From assembly GCF_018687715.1 (NCBI RefSeq), contig NC_056759.1, positions 29,388,385 through 29,452,384 of the forward strand: a stretch of DNA of 64,000 bases, in the 5' to 3' direction. Shown one piece after another: positions 1 to 10,737 of this stretch. The notes under the pieces are model-generated. The model saw nothing but the letters and a program-made list of their open reading frames with translations. It was not told where the DNA came from and did no database searches. Every line of letters begins with the position of its first letter. The first letter of the stretch is position 1. A program made the position numbers and the translations under genes. The stretch is from Carya illinoinensis. Lineage: Eukaryota; Streptophyta; Magnoliopsida; Fagales; Juglandaceae.

Positions 1-722
1 TTACTTTTGTATTACAATGAGGACATTGTTTAGTTTAAGTTTGGGGGTGTAAACTCTTATAATCATTTGATCCTCTTGTGTTCTAAGTTTTGGGTTGTTG
101 ATGGGTTGTTTGATTCTTTTACCAAGCATGCATTGGAGTAAGATTGAATTCTCTATGACTCTGAAATTTGTGATTGAAGATGGTTTTGAGAAAAATTTTC
201 AAAAATTTCTTTTATGTCAAGTGAAGTTCTGTGGGTACTTTCGTTTAAATCTTTGACCTTGAACACAATTGAGCACATAGTCGTTTTTCTCTTATTCCAT
301 TTTGCTTATGAAGAGAAGAAGTTGAATTAATTGAAAGAGGGAGGTTCGATTTTGCTTTGCTCTAGAATCCGTTGATGGGTCCTTGAGGCGAAATCCTAGT
401 TGAGACCAAATATTAGAGAAATGATCTAGGCATTTCTTTGGCATAACCAAAAAGCTTTCCCAGCCGTCCTAAATGTCATGCCATCATTACATGGTGTGTT
501 TCCATAGTCAACCCCCTTGAGCCTTCATGAGCCTTTATTGATTCTTTAAACTACATAAACCATGCCCGCTCTAAGCCTGAAAAACAATGAATCTACCGTT
601 GATAGTTTGAGAAAATACTTTGGTGGAGAGTTACTTTTAAAAGAGAAAATTGGTTTCATTATGAAAAGTATTATGTTTGCTCTGTTTGATCAAAGAAAAA
701 GAAGAAGAAGAAAGGAAGTGAA

Positions 723-753
<31 letters not shown>

Positions 754-1455
754 GAAAAAGAAGTCGCCAAGCGGAAAGTGAATTACCTCAAATTTTGTTA
801 AGGGAAGTGTTGGTATTACATCAGTGATTACAGCAATAATAATGCCACAAGTATGAGCATATTGCCAAGAAAGAGCTATGATTTGAATCATGTGAGTTTC
901 TCTTTTAATGTTCTTTTCACTAAGTATTTTCCCAGTTTGATTTAATTTTCCATATCCAGTTCTTTCTTAACCCTCACCCTGTGGCCTATCATTACAACCT
1001 TAATAAAGACCTTTTGATCTTTGATTTTGGTGTTGACTACATTAGTGGAGAGGATTTCTGAAAATTGGACTTATGGGGTTAAGTTTTAAGAGAATTCTTC
1101 TGATTTTGGTTGTTCTACTTTTATCTGAGTTTGCAGGTGGTTTGAGGTTAAATTGACTATATCACACACCCACTCAAGGTCTTAGCTTTAGATTGAAGTA
1201 AACGCCTAACTCTTGATTGACAAATTGCAAAATTTTTGATTGATTTTCTTGCTATCTTTGATGTTAAAAGAGTAAGATACTAGAGATGAAATCTAAATTC
1301 ATAAAAGCTTGGTGAATGATGATACTTCTCTTTGGGGTCGAGTTGATATTGCCTAAACTATCATTTGTTTTTCTTTTTGTTTGAGGACAAACAAAGTTGT
1401 AAGTTGGGGGGTATTTGATGGATTGCAAAATTTCATATTGCAGATTTTACAAGTT

Positions 1456-1691
1456 CGCTCGAGCGGAGGCTTTTGGTCGCTCGAGCGAATTCAGGCAGAT
1501 TCAAACGCTCGACTGCCGCTCGACAGGGAGCTCGAGCGGGTTGCTGAAAAACGAAGATCGCTCGAGCAGAGACATTGGCCGCTCGAGCGAAATCAGGCAG
1601 AGTCGAACGCTCGATGTGCGCTTGATAGGACGCTCGAGCGAAATCAGGCAGAGTCGAACGCTCGACGCGCGCTCGACACCCCGCTCGAGCG
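1456..1691. repeat. CGCTCGAGCG palindrome array in LTR U3
   Basis: Five exact copies of the 10-bp palindrome CGCTCGAGCG start at 1456, 1478, 1580, 1631 and 1682. Two one-mismatch copies lie near 1530 and 1559. The spacers repeat as well (AATCAGGCAGA-type). The array ends about 45 bases upstream of the TATA box, in the position of an enhancer. The block is far more CpG-rich than its surroundings. The overlapping open frames on both strands are side effects of the repeat. Confidence 0.85.
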
Positions 1692-1734
1692 AACATCGTA
1701 TTTTGACAGATTTTAGGTTTTCCGCCGTGGGACC

Positions 1735-1742
1735 ATATAAAA
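1735..1742 (+). promoter_or_regulatory. TATA box of the gypsy LTR
   Basis: CCATATAAAAGCC lies downstream of the palindrome array and is a good plant TATA box. Transcription would be expected to start about 30 bases further on, near 1765-1775. Confidence 0.55.
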
Positions 1743-2737
1743 GCCATTTTTCACTCTAGAGCCGCGAGTTTTGACTGGAGAACACTCTTTGGGAGAGAAA
1801 AACATAGCTAGAGGGATTCAAATCATTTGTTTTGGAGACGGAATTCCAATTTATTGCACGTACGTTGGATTCATACACGAGCACGGACGGGAGAAAGGCG
1901 TTGAATCGTTCTCTTGAGCTTTTGACGACCAGTTGAAGCTGCAAGGAGGATTTTTCAGTGTTTATTTTCTTCTTCCCATCTTCTCAGAACAATTATGGTG
2001 AATTCGTTTATGTTGAATTCCAATTCTAGTATGAGCTAAATTTTCTTCTTTCTAGGAAAACGATGTAACCTAATTCCGAACTATGCTTGTTTGTCCATGC
2101 TAATTTAATGCAATTCTCTCTTTGTTTATCTGATTTATTCTGAGTTTAATGCTTCTAATTAACTGGCCATTGATTAGATGATTATTAATCTTGTGATTTG
2201 CTATCGAAAGAGGGAATCATAGGGTAGATCTTGGATATTTCAGCATAGGTAAGTATAGAGATCGAAAGACTTGTATGAACCTGTGTAGTAATTAAATCAT
2301 TGGTCTTATTGCGTTCTTGATTATTTAATTTGCATACTCTTGTGTGAATTGATAAACTAGAATCAATTCCAATTGACTATCGAAAGAGGCTTTTGGATGA
2401 ATTAGAGATTTGCTAATAGACAAAAGAGGTTTAAGTTAAATTAGCTGGATGAGAAAAGCATAGTGAAGAATTATGGTGAAATCGATTTCCTAGAAGTTTT
2501 CTTCCCTATTGAATTTGATCTTCAAACATCAGTTTTATTTTCTTTGCTTATTTCTCTTTGAGTTGATCTAAGTTTATTTGCAACTACAAAAACCTTAGCG
2601 ATTCCTCTAGATAAAATTGAGATTAGTAAAATTTTGGTATTTGGCAAGAGTAAGGTACCAATCCCTGAGGACGATACTCTACTTATTACTTTACTATAAA
2701 ACTACGATACTGTGCACTTGCAGTTTTGCACCGGTCA

Positions 2738-2988
2738 GCCACCAACAACAAGGGTTCAAAACACTTTCATTACAAAAGCATCTCCTAAATACAACAGCAA
2801 GGGTTCAAACTTGACTCATTTACAACAAACACTCAATAGCAAGGGTTCAAAACGCTTATGTTAGGTAACGTATAAAGTATGTTCTAATATACTTGTGCAG
2901 CGCCTAACTCTTATTGTTTCTAGATTGATCTCGCCTGAACAAGAGCTTTTCTTCCTGGAAGAAGCATTTTTTATAATATAAGTTGACT
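2738..2988. other. Spacer with imperfect triple repeat
   Basis: No gene. The motif CAAGGGTTCAAA recurs three times (near 2749, 2801 and 2841) in a short imperfect tandem arrangement directly after the LTR. The remainder is unremarkable. Confidence 0.5.
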
Positions 2989-3480
2989 CAAGAAATGATT
3001 CATCTGATTAATAAGAAGAGGAGGAATGGGAATGTGTTGATAAAGATTGATATGGCAAAAGCATATGATAGTGTGGAATAGGATTTCTTATTGCATGTTA
3101 TTGAAACTTTTGGTTTGTCTAATTAATTTTGTGATTTGATTCAAAATTATATTACTTTGCCTTGGTTCTCAGTGGTGATGAATGGAGTTTCCAAATGTTC
3201 TTTTAAAGGAGCTCGGGGTCTTCAGCAAGGGGACCGGTTATCACCTCTTGTGTTTTTTTTGGTTGAGGAAATCCTATCTCGCCTTTAAAGTGAAAATTTA
3301 TGAAAGGTAAAATTGAATCTTTTACTCATCCAAGAAGGGTTCTACTATCTCGCACCTTTTATACATGAATGACATCATTATTTTTATAAGTGGTAATCTC
3401 AAGTCCCTTCAAAACATATTGAAAATTTATGCAGCATATGAGTCATGGTCAAGACATGTTGTAAGTGTGGAGAAATCTTC
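2989..3480 (+). pseudogene. LINE (L1-type) reverse transcriptase relic
   Basis: Conceptual translation gives the plant LINE ORF2 reverse-transcriptase core with stops and frameshifts. The first block reads INKKRRNGNVLIKIDMAKAY (from about 3007), which is the catalytic-Asp motif, and is followed by a TAG. The second block reads GARGLQQGDRLSPLVFF (about 3210-3260), the conserved GxxQGDPLSP motif. A decayed YADD box reads YMNDIIIF near 3363. It is cut off near 3480, where an unrelated AT-rich repeat begins. It is dead: stop codons interrupt the core and the catalytic box is changed. Confidence 0.8.
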
Positions 3481-3485
3481 TCTTA

Positions 3486-3757
3486 TTTGAAGTTATCAAG
3501 GACAGATACACCAACTACTACTTCACAATTTGTTTACAACTTCATCAGAAAATAATATTATTTTGAAATTCAAATCCGACAAACTAAAACAAAAGGAAAA
3601 GTCTTCCACCTAGACAAGCTTGAGAGAATCTTCTTTATTTATTTTTATTTAATAGCTAATTAAGTGTTTTTATTATGTTCGTAAATTTTTTTTACAAAAT
3701 ATTTAAAAGGATTTAAAAAATATTTGAAAAAAACATTAAAAGAAATATAATCTATTA
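3486..3757. repeat. AT-rich direct repeat, copy 1
   Basis: About 270 bases that recur at 5115-5395 with small indels and substitutions. Both begin ATTTGAAGTTATCAAGG and share GAGAATCTTCTTTATTTATT. The end of this copy is interrupted by the MITE at 3758. No coding capacity; the element class is unknown. Confidence 0.8.
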
Positions 3758-3974
3758 GGCTCGTTTGTTGACATAAATTAGATAAGATAAGATGAGATGA
3801 GATAAACGTTGAAAGTTGAATAAAATATTATTAGAATATATTTTTTTAATATTATTTTCGTTTTAAAAATTTTAAAAAGTTGAATTGTCTATTTTATTTA
3901 TGTGAAAATTTTAAAAAATTGTAATAATTAGATGAGATGAAATAAGATGAGAATGGTTGTAAAAACAAACGAGG
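3758..3974. mobile_element. MITE family A, copy 1
   Basis: A short AT-rich element with matching ends CTCGTTTGTT and AACAAACGAG in inverted orientation, and subterminal GATGAGATGAGATAA-type repeats. It has no coding capacity. It interrupts the direct repeat at the TAATCTATTA point where copy 2 of that repeat continues. Related sequences lie at 14990, 15980 and 18566. No clear target duplication, so the superfamily is not assigned. Confidence 0.65.
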
Positions 3975-5114
3975 TAATTGATTGGCATTTGAAAATAGTT
4001 AAGAGAATTTGCCCGTGAATTAGCTTAAGATGATCTTCTAATATGATGATTTTATAATCTCTCGTGACTCACTTTACTCTCAATACAATGATGAAAATAA
4101 GGGTTGAATATGATAATTTAGCTCCAGCAATGAATAATTTTAAGTCTAAACACTCTTGGGAGAGAGAGAGAGACAGTCCTGATTTGGATTCGGGGATGAG
4201 ATAATTTCTATGCTTGTATGGTAAAACACATTTCAATCCAAACGCAGGTTTTCAAATCTCTGAGATGGTTTTCATTATTTTCACTAACAATAAACTAATT
4301 CAAAGACAAAAAAGACCCTCATCTTCCCATTACTTTTTAAAGACTTTTGTTTTGCAAATCACAATACAACGGGAAAGAGATAAATATATGTTGATTTTAA
4401 GCATCAACACCGATACTTGAAAATGACCATCAGTATAACAATATTTTGATTTTGTAGACCATAGTACAACAAATATATTTTTAAAATCTATGTAATAATT
4501 GATGGGATCCACATCTATTAAATCTCTAAGAACACTCTCACCGGATTATCTATATCCAAAATAAACTGTATTTTATAACTATTAGACAAAAAATTCACTT
4601 GCAATGAATTAGCCAATAACAAATTTTGTAGCTTTTAACTACAATAATTGTAAAGAGAATACCAAATTTGATATCTACTGTTTACAGACCAAATAATTAT
4701 TTTTTTTATTTTTTTTATAATACTCTCTCTCTCTCTTCTCTCCATCTACATCTACAAACTTCCATCAGTTTCTTTAAATTAAATAGTAAAATATAATAAA
4801 ATAAAATAAAATTAATTAATAATTAAAAAAGAAATATTTTTTAAATTATTAATTACTCGTTACTATATAATAAATAAATAGATAATTCAATATGTAGATT
4901 TGATGTGAATAGTTAAAGTCAAATTCATTTTATATTATTTTATTGTTATATAATAAAAAAAATAGCTATTCTAATGTGGAGACTTATATAAATGGAATAT
5001 CCAAAATATAAATTCATCTTACATTCATCAAAATTATCCTTTACAGATACTTAATCCATTAACAACTCATCTTATATACAAGGGCTATATATATATATAT
5101 ATATATTTGTGTAA
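3975..5114. other. AT-rich intergenic DNA, no gene seen
   Basis: AT-rich sequence with GA/CT microsatellites (near 4160 and 4722) and a (TA)n run at 5085-5106. I see no exon, RNA gene or recognisable transposon protein here. Confidence 0.6.
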
Positions 5115-5395
5115 TTTGAAGTTATCAAGGACAGATACACCAACTACTAATTCATAATTTGTTTACAACTTCATCATAAAATAATATTATTTTGAAATTC
5201 AAATCCAATTAACAAATTAAAACAAAAGGAAAAGTAAGTCTTCCACCTACAGAAGCTTGAGAGAATCTTCTTTATTTATTTTTATTTAATAGTTAATTAA
5301 GTGTTTTTAATATGTTCGTAAATTGTTTTTACAAAATATTTAAAAGGATTTAAAAAATATTTGAAAAAAACATTGAAAGAAAAAATGTAATCTAT
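5115..5395. repeat. AT-rich direct repeat, copy 2
   Basis: Second copy of the 3486-3757 repeat, in the same orientation about 1.63 kb away. It lacks the MITE insertion and shows what the unbroken right end looks like (TAATCTATACTATCG). Confidence 0.8.
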
Positions 5396-7359
5396 ACTAT
5401 CGATACAATACAGGAATCACCTATCTCGGTGGTTCTGAGATTGTCCAAAGTAAAAACAACAATTCTAAAAATTAATATTTTATTAAATAATTGTCAAGTA
5501 ATTGTAAAATAGTTTTCGGTTTATCGTTTCTCTATCGAAAACATGTATCTTTTACATGTAGTACTCCCCCCCTCCCCCAAACGCAATGAGAGTCAAGGCT
5601 TCGTCCATGCATGGAGGAGTCATCTTTTTGTTTAGAAAGCTCATAATCTCACAATATCAAACCTGAATGGAAAAACATTATTAGATTAATCTCACAATTC
5701 TGACTTCAAACCTCTGTCAATAAGGAGTTTGGTTGTATCAGCCTTTTTCTGCACAAATGTAAATTGCTGAACTCTCGTCAAATGTCGATCCAAAGATTTT
5801 AGTGCAAGCTTAAAGATGAGATTGCTAAGTGACCTTCCTCACATTCAACCCTAATAATGATATCTTACTGCAAGCTCCAAAGATGCATCCACTCCGAGTA
5901 TTATAACCCTTATTTCTTTTTCCTTATGAAAGGATTAAAGGAAGATTATTAATTCTAAGCAACATAACTTTGCCATCTCATTTCACTCTCCTTGAGAAAC
6001 TTCTCTAACATTGACTACCTGAGGTCACTAACAATGAGTAAACTTTAGGCCACTTAGGGAGCCTGAAGTGATGCAATGTCAAAAAGCCTACCCCCTCAGG
6101 TAGCTAACAGTTGTAGTTCAAACTATTATATATACACCACTAATGTAATTGATCAAATTAGTTATTTTAGAATAATTCGTGGACTGCTTTGGAGGCCTAA
6201 ATGGATTTAAATGAAACGAAACGGAGCGTTTCACTAATTAAGGACATGCAAATCACCCAATGTCTGTGAGTGAAAAAATCCTTGAAGGAGTAGATGAACT
6301 CACCCTCGCCCCATCACCTTCGTCGTCACCGTCGCTCTGGTATTTATTCTAACCCAAATGGAAAAACCTCGATTTCTTCACCCTCATCATGGCCCTCCCC
6401 ATTGCCTCCTTCTCCAAAATCTTAATCTTCTTGACCTTCTCCAGTCACCCCACCTACCGATTCTCATTTTTCCTTCTATCAGTGACACTTTTTCTCTTCT
6501 GGGTATTGATCATTCTCGTCATTCTCCGTGAATACACAAACCCTTTGCTTATAATGAAGGTTTTGTATTCTTATCGCTGGAATTTCGTTTGTGTATGATT
6601 TGTTAGGTGCATTGACGATCCTTTGTGCAGGTTCTTCGTTGTATTTATCGATCAACCCTTCGGCATTCTTAGTTGAGTTTTTGTTACGATCATCAGACTG
6701 GTTTTCAAGGGCACTTGAGTGTTACAGACCAGCTTGTCTTTGTACACCGATGTATTTGGTTTAAAAGGGTGCAAAAAAATGTCGATATTGTCAGCTCAAG
6801 GGAATGCTGATGTGCAATGTAATCTTCAGGAGGATGGATTAAGGGGTGTTAATCTGATAAATTTTGTCTTTGATTTCACATTTTCTTTTTTGTTAATTTA
6901 ATTGATTTATAGCCGAATCCCTTTTCATATTTTTCTAGTCATTTTATCATGTTTGGTTCTAGAAAATTTGTGTTGGGTTTTGGAAAAAACAAGAATTACA
7001 AACAATCAAAGTGGAAGAAAAGAGAAACTAGTGGGGTAGAGCTGGAAAGCAAAAAGCTTGAGGAAAATGTTAAAAAAAACAAACAGCATGTTCCATCGAT
7101 GGTGGAGGAGATTGGGTTGTGGTGGACCGGTGGTTGACACTACGCTGGAGATTTGGTTATGGGGGCGCGACAGTATTGCTTCAGAAGAGAGATATTTCAG
7201 AATTTAAATTGTTTTCGTTTAGCTTTAGGTTGTCGAAGAAGGAGGGATAAAGTAGTCATTTCCACCTTAAAAATGGGGATAATCTAGTCATTTTATACGT
7301 TAGGACTGCAATACAGTCTTTTTTAAGAGGACTGTATATAGCACCTCTCGTTATTTTAT
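5396..7359. other. Unassigned DNA, possible decayed gene at 6.36-7.14 kb
   Basis: No gene that I recognise. Between about 6360 and 7140 base composition is less AT-rich and three short plus-strand ORFs follow each other. These are 6389-6598 (69 aa with one hydrophobic segment, FFLLSVTLFLFWVLIILVIL), 6719-6901 (60 aa) and 6949-7137 (62 aa, lysine-rich). They do not form a convincing spliced protein. They could be remains of a gene or of an unrelated transposon. 7300-7345 has a small inverted repeat around GGACTG. Confidence 0.4.
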
Positions 7360-7433
7360 ATTAAAAAAATAATGCAATTAATTACATTAATAGAATAAAT
7401 AAAGAGTACATAAAAATGACTGTATATATAATT
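7360..7433. mobile_element. MITE family B, half copy
   Basis: AGTACATAAAAATGACTGTA and the bases around it match the right arm of the hairpin MITE at 17127-17256. The left arm is not present in matching form, so this is a partial or decayed copy just downstream of the 3' end of the coiled-coil gene. Confidence 0.45.
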
Positions 7434-7710
7434 TTTGAACGTAAAATGCCAAGCAAAAGTAATTTTTGTTAATAAAAGAGGTCAAGAGTTTCAAGCTATA
7501 GAAACCTATAATTCTTGGCCCAATCAAACAAATTAATATGAATCTGTCGCAAATGTTTGTCCATAAATTAATATGAATCTGTCGCAAATGTTTGTCCATA
7601 AATAAGTCATATACAGGCTAGAAGAAATCCACACACTGAAAACCTGAAAAACATGTGTGCGAGGAATCAATATTCTGCATTGTACAAACTAGACTACACG
7701 TGGCTTGTGT

Positions 7711-10700
7711 TTACAGCTGGTTGTTGCGCTCTCTAAATGGTGATCTTGCATCTGAAATGGCTAAATATTTCTTTGTCACAGGAGAATGATGGATATTCAA
7801 GTTCTCTTTTACAGACTGATAGAGCTCATCATCCTCCATCAAAACCATCCGGCCTGAACCATTATTATTATCAAAAGACTGCACCAGCCTGCTCAAAACA
7901 CCCATCAGTTGCGAGTCTGCAGTGGAGAACTCACTGATCCCATCACCCAAGCTTGCAACGAAACCCAACAAGTGTTCCCTATCTGACAACAATTTCACTA
8001 CATCTTCATGTAAGCTTCTTTTCTCGCTCTTCAGCTCGTTAACTATGGCGTCTGAAATTCTCAGCTTTGTCTCCATTTGAACCATCAAGTTCTTTATTTC
8101 TAATTGTTTAGTTTCCAGTTCTGCTTCAATTTCTTGTGCCTGCTGTTGTGAATATCCCACGGATTTTTCATGTAATTCCAATTTCTGCTCTATAGTACGG
8201 ATATCATCCTCGAGTTCCACTACCATCAACTTCTTCTCTTCAACTTCAAGTGCGGCCAGGATCTCAGCTGCAGTAATCCTCTCCCAAGCGTCATGGACCA
8301 GATTAATCTCTTCCTGCTTCTCAGCAAGCTGTGATGAAAAAGAGATTAATGAGCTATTAAACTTTTGTTCCGAAGACTTCATAAGCTGCATGAGATCATC
8401 TATTCTTTGGTTTTTATCTTCTATAAGGAAGACAAGCTTCTCATTCTCATGCTCTAATGTTCTCTCTGTGACAATTTGTGAAAGCACGGCACTTTCAAGT
8501 TCTCTTCTCAATGATTCTTTCTCCAGCCATTCAACCTCTTTCTCAAGTTGCTCTAAAATCTCGTCCTTTTCTCTCATAGTCTGGTAAAGGCTTGCTTTTT
8601 CTGACTCGAAGGAAGGTGCTCGCTTCATTCCTGAAGAACGGGCAGCTTCTGTTTTCCTTTTGTTAAGCTCTTGGTCCAGTAAAACAATCCGTTGCTGGAG
8701 ATCATCAATTCTTCTGTCTCTCTCTTCCAACATCTGGATAAGGCCAATTTTCTCTTGCTTGATCGTTTCTCCCACGTCTACTTGTGAGAGAAGAGAAGCT
8801 TCTAGCTCTTTCCGCACTGCATGATTTTCTTCAAGATCAACTTTTAAACGTTCAGCAATTGATCTCCATATATGCAATTCAAATTCAATTTCATTGTTTT
8901 CACAGATTTGATCAACATAGTCTGCATTTGCTCTCTCTAAGGCATAACAAACTTGTACAAGTTTCTCCTTTAAGCTGCTTTCTGTCTGCAAAACTTGATC
9001 TTCCAAGTGAAGTTGACACCTGGACGATTCTTCAAACATCTCCTTGCATCTCTGAAGTTCTTTCTGCATTAAAAGTTGCTCCTCATCAAGGATATCCAAG
9101 GATTCAATCCTCCTTGATAAAGATTCTGCCTTCTCCCGTTCTTCTATGATATCTGTCTGGGCTCCAACCAAAGCAGCATTCTTCATCTCCAGTTCTTTCT
9201 GCATTAAAAGCCGCTCCTCATCAAGGATATCCAAGGACTCAATCCTCCTTGATAAATATTCTGCCTTCTCACGTTCTTCAATGATATCTGCTTGGGCTGC
9301 AACCAAAGCAGCATTCTTCATCTCCAGCTGCTTAATCAACAGAGAAACATTTCTCACTTTCTCTTTGTCTTGCACATCCATTTCAGCCATTTCATTTGCA
9401 AGCTTCAATTGAGCCTCAGAAATTCCTCGTTTTAACACCAGTAACATCACGGAAATCTCTTCGTTTTGCAACTTCAATTGCATAGCTAAAGAACGAACAC
9501 TTTCCAACTCCTTCATAAGTTCTTGTATTGCAGCATCTTTATTCTGTAACTCAGATTGACAGTCATTCAGGTCTCCTGCCATCTTTTCCAGTTGAGACCT
9601 CCAACCAGCTTCTTTAGCACTAAGATTTGCGCTAGACTCTCTGTGCATCTGCTCCATATGTTTGAGTTTGTTTCGCAGTTTTTCCAGAGAAGATGAAGCT
9701 CCTGATTCTTGTATTCCAGCTTCTTGAAGTTCTCTCAGGGATATGCGCAACTCTTGATTTTCTAGCTCTAGTTTCCTAGCTTGATATTCCATTTCCTTAT
9801 TAATTATCTCCTTTGTGCCCAATGAGTTCTTTAGAGCTGAAATCTCTTCGTCCCTCTGAGCAGTCAAGCACCCCACTAGTGATGTCGCATCTTGGCATCC
9901 TGCAAAAGCATTCTCAAACTGTGTCTGCAACTCAGAAACTTGAACTTCCAAAGACTTTCTCCGGCTTTGTTCATGATTCAGGGCTTGGTTACACATTTGT
10001 AACCTGTTTTTCAGATCTTCTGAGATTCTGGTATGACAATCTAAGCTGGTCTGTAGCGAACAAATCTCTTCAACCAATGTAGATCTCTCCTGCTCCCAGT
10101 CTTTCTTATTGGCCTTGAATTGATTTCGCAGCTTTTCATGTGCTTCTTCTAGATGTGTAAATTGCTCCTTTTTCCACTTTATCTGATCTTCAAGCTTCCT
10201 CTTCTCCTCCTCTAAATTAAGTAAAATATCGTCTCTTTCTCTAAGTTCTTTTGATGCTTTAGCTCTTATCTCTGCTTCCAAACACTTCTTCTGTAAAACT
10301 GATTGACATTCCTTGAGGCCTTCAATCTCCTCTGTATATGCACGAATATTTTGCTCTTGAATAATAATCTTCTGATTGACCTCATCTAAAGCCAACACCA
10401 AATCTCTGTTTTCTTTTTCCCATTTACGGGACTTCTCATCACAATCTACTCGAAGCTTATCATTTGCAGCAGCCAGATGTTTAACTATAGCCTCTTTTTC
10501 ATTCAAACTGTGTGTAAGTTCCTCACACATTTGCTTTGCCTCAGAGATTTCTTCTGCCTTCAAATTTAGTTCTTGATATAGCTTCTCAATTTTCTTACTT
10601 GCTTCCTGGCTTTTGATCAACTGTTCATTGTGTGCCTTCTTTAAGTTCTCACATAATTCTGCTTTGGTTTTGTAGTCTGTCCTGAGCTTCTCAAGCTCAG

Positions 10701-10737
10701 TTTTAGTTTCATCTAGCTCTTCATAAACCTTTTCCAT
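7711..10737 (-). CDS. At4g38062-like coiled-coil protein
   Basis: One uninterrupted 1008-residue reading frame, nearly all predicted coiled coil (long E/K/L/Q-rich heptads). From memory it resembles the uncharacterised Arabidopsis protein At4g38062 along its length, including the start MEKVYEELDE and a C-terminus of the type RSPFRERNN. No catalytic domain, signal peptide or membrane segment is visible. The function is unknown; a scaffold or cytoskeletal role is only a guess. I start at 10737 rather than the more upstream Met at 10896. The extra 53 residues are hydrophobic and unlike the family, and a splice acceptor (TTTGGTTGCAAACAG) lies at 10774, just 5' of the chosen start. Residues about 470-559 are a 45-residue tandem duplication. 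Confidence 0.85.
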   Translation of the reverse strand: MEKVYEELDETKTELEKLRTDYKTKAELCENLKKAHNEQLIKSQEASKKIEKLYQELNLKAEEISEAKQMCEELTHSLNEKEAIVKHLAAANDKLRVDCDEKSRKWEKENRDLVLALDEVNQKIIIQEQNIRAYTEEIEGLKECQSVLQKKCLEAEIRAKASKELRERDDILLNLEEEKRKLEDQIKWKKEQFTHLEEAHEKLRNQFKANKKDWEQERSTLVEEICSLQTSLDCHTRISEDLKNRLQMCNQALNHEQSRRKSLEVQVSELQTQFENAFAGCQDATSLVGCLTAQRDEEISALKNSLGTKEIINKEMEYQARKLELENQELRISLRELQEAGIQESGASSSLEKLRNKLKHMEQMHRESSANLSAKEAGWRSQLEKMAGDLNDCQSELQNKDAAIQELMKELESVRSLAMQLKLQNEEISVMLLVLKRGISEAQLKLANEMAEMDVQDKEKVRNVSLLIKQLEMKNAALVAAQADIIEEREKAEYLSRRIESLDILDEERLLMQKELEMKNAALVGAQTDIIEEREKAESLSRRIESLDILDEEQLLMQKELQRCKEMFEESSRCQLHLEDQVLQTESSLKEKLVQVCYALERANADYVDQICENNEIEFELHIWRSIAERLKVDLEENHAVRKELEASLLSQVDVGETIKQEKIGLIQMLEERDRRIDDLQQRIVLLDQELNKRKTEAARSSGMKRAPSFESEKASLYQTMREKDEILEQLEKEVEWLEKESLRRELESAVLSQIVTERTLEHENEKLVFLIEDKNQRIDDLMQLMKSSEQKFNSSLISFSSQLAEKQEEINLVHDAWERITAAEILAALEVEEKKLMVVELEDDIRTIEQKLELHEKSVGYSQQQAQEIEAELETKQLEIKNLMVQMETKLRISDAIVNELKSEKRSLHEDVVKLLSDREHLLGFVASLGDGISEFSTADSQLMGVLSRLVQSFDNNNGSGRMVLMEDDELYQSVKENLNIHHSPVTKKYLAISDARSPFRERNNQL
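9061..9330 (-). repeat. 135-bp tandem duplication inside the coiled-coil gene
   Basis: 9061-9195 and 9196-9330 are two head-to-tail copies of a 135-bp unit (45 codons, frame kept), differing at only a few positions. Each encodes a segment containing IEEREKAE and RRIESLDILDEE. The unit is not a whole number of heptads (45 = 6 x 7 + 3), so a second copy shifts the heptad register. Confidence 0.9.

Larger units (their letters stand above)
1..2737 (+). mobile_element. Ty3/gypsy Tat/Athila-type retrotransposon, 3' end only
   Basis: This is the 3' non-coding part and 3' LTR of a large gypsy-class element whose body lies left of the window. The sequence shows a polypurine tract (GTTGGGGGGTAT, about 1403-1414) directly before a TG-starting LTR. 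The LTR ends in the motif series I know from Tat/Athila elements: GAGGACGATACTC, then a stretch ending in GTGCACTTGCAG. The interval 1-1415 has no coding capacity; it holds an A-rich run at 720-765 and a second purine-tract motif near 45-53. The insertion is old or truncated at the left edge, so neither element length nor target duplication can be read. Family placement is inferred from terminal motifs, not from pol. Confidence 0.7.
1416..2737 (+). repeat. 3' LTR of the gypsy-type element
   Basis: The LTR runs from TGATGG just after the polypurine tract to CCGGTCA, with TG...CA ends and about 1.32 kb in length. It contains the palindrome array at 1456-1691 and a TATA box at 1735-1742, so U3 covers roughly the first 350 bases. 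The right boundary is the less certain one because no second LTR is available for comparison and no primer-binding site follows. The absence of a PBS supports a 3' rather than a 5' LTR. Confidence 0.65.

Noticed and set aside
562..891. ORFs on both strands through a poly(A)/poly(T) tract
   Set aside because: The long Lys and Phe runs are only the A-rich run of the gypsy 3' non-coding region.
1381..1759. Three overlapping ORFs on both strands
   Set aside because: They exist because the CGCTCGAGCG repeats lack stop codons; they lie in an LTR and cross the LTR start.
8390..10576. Plus-strand ORFs inside the coiled-coil gene
   Set aside because: Complementary shadows of a Glu/Lys/Leu-rich coding strand.
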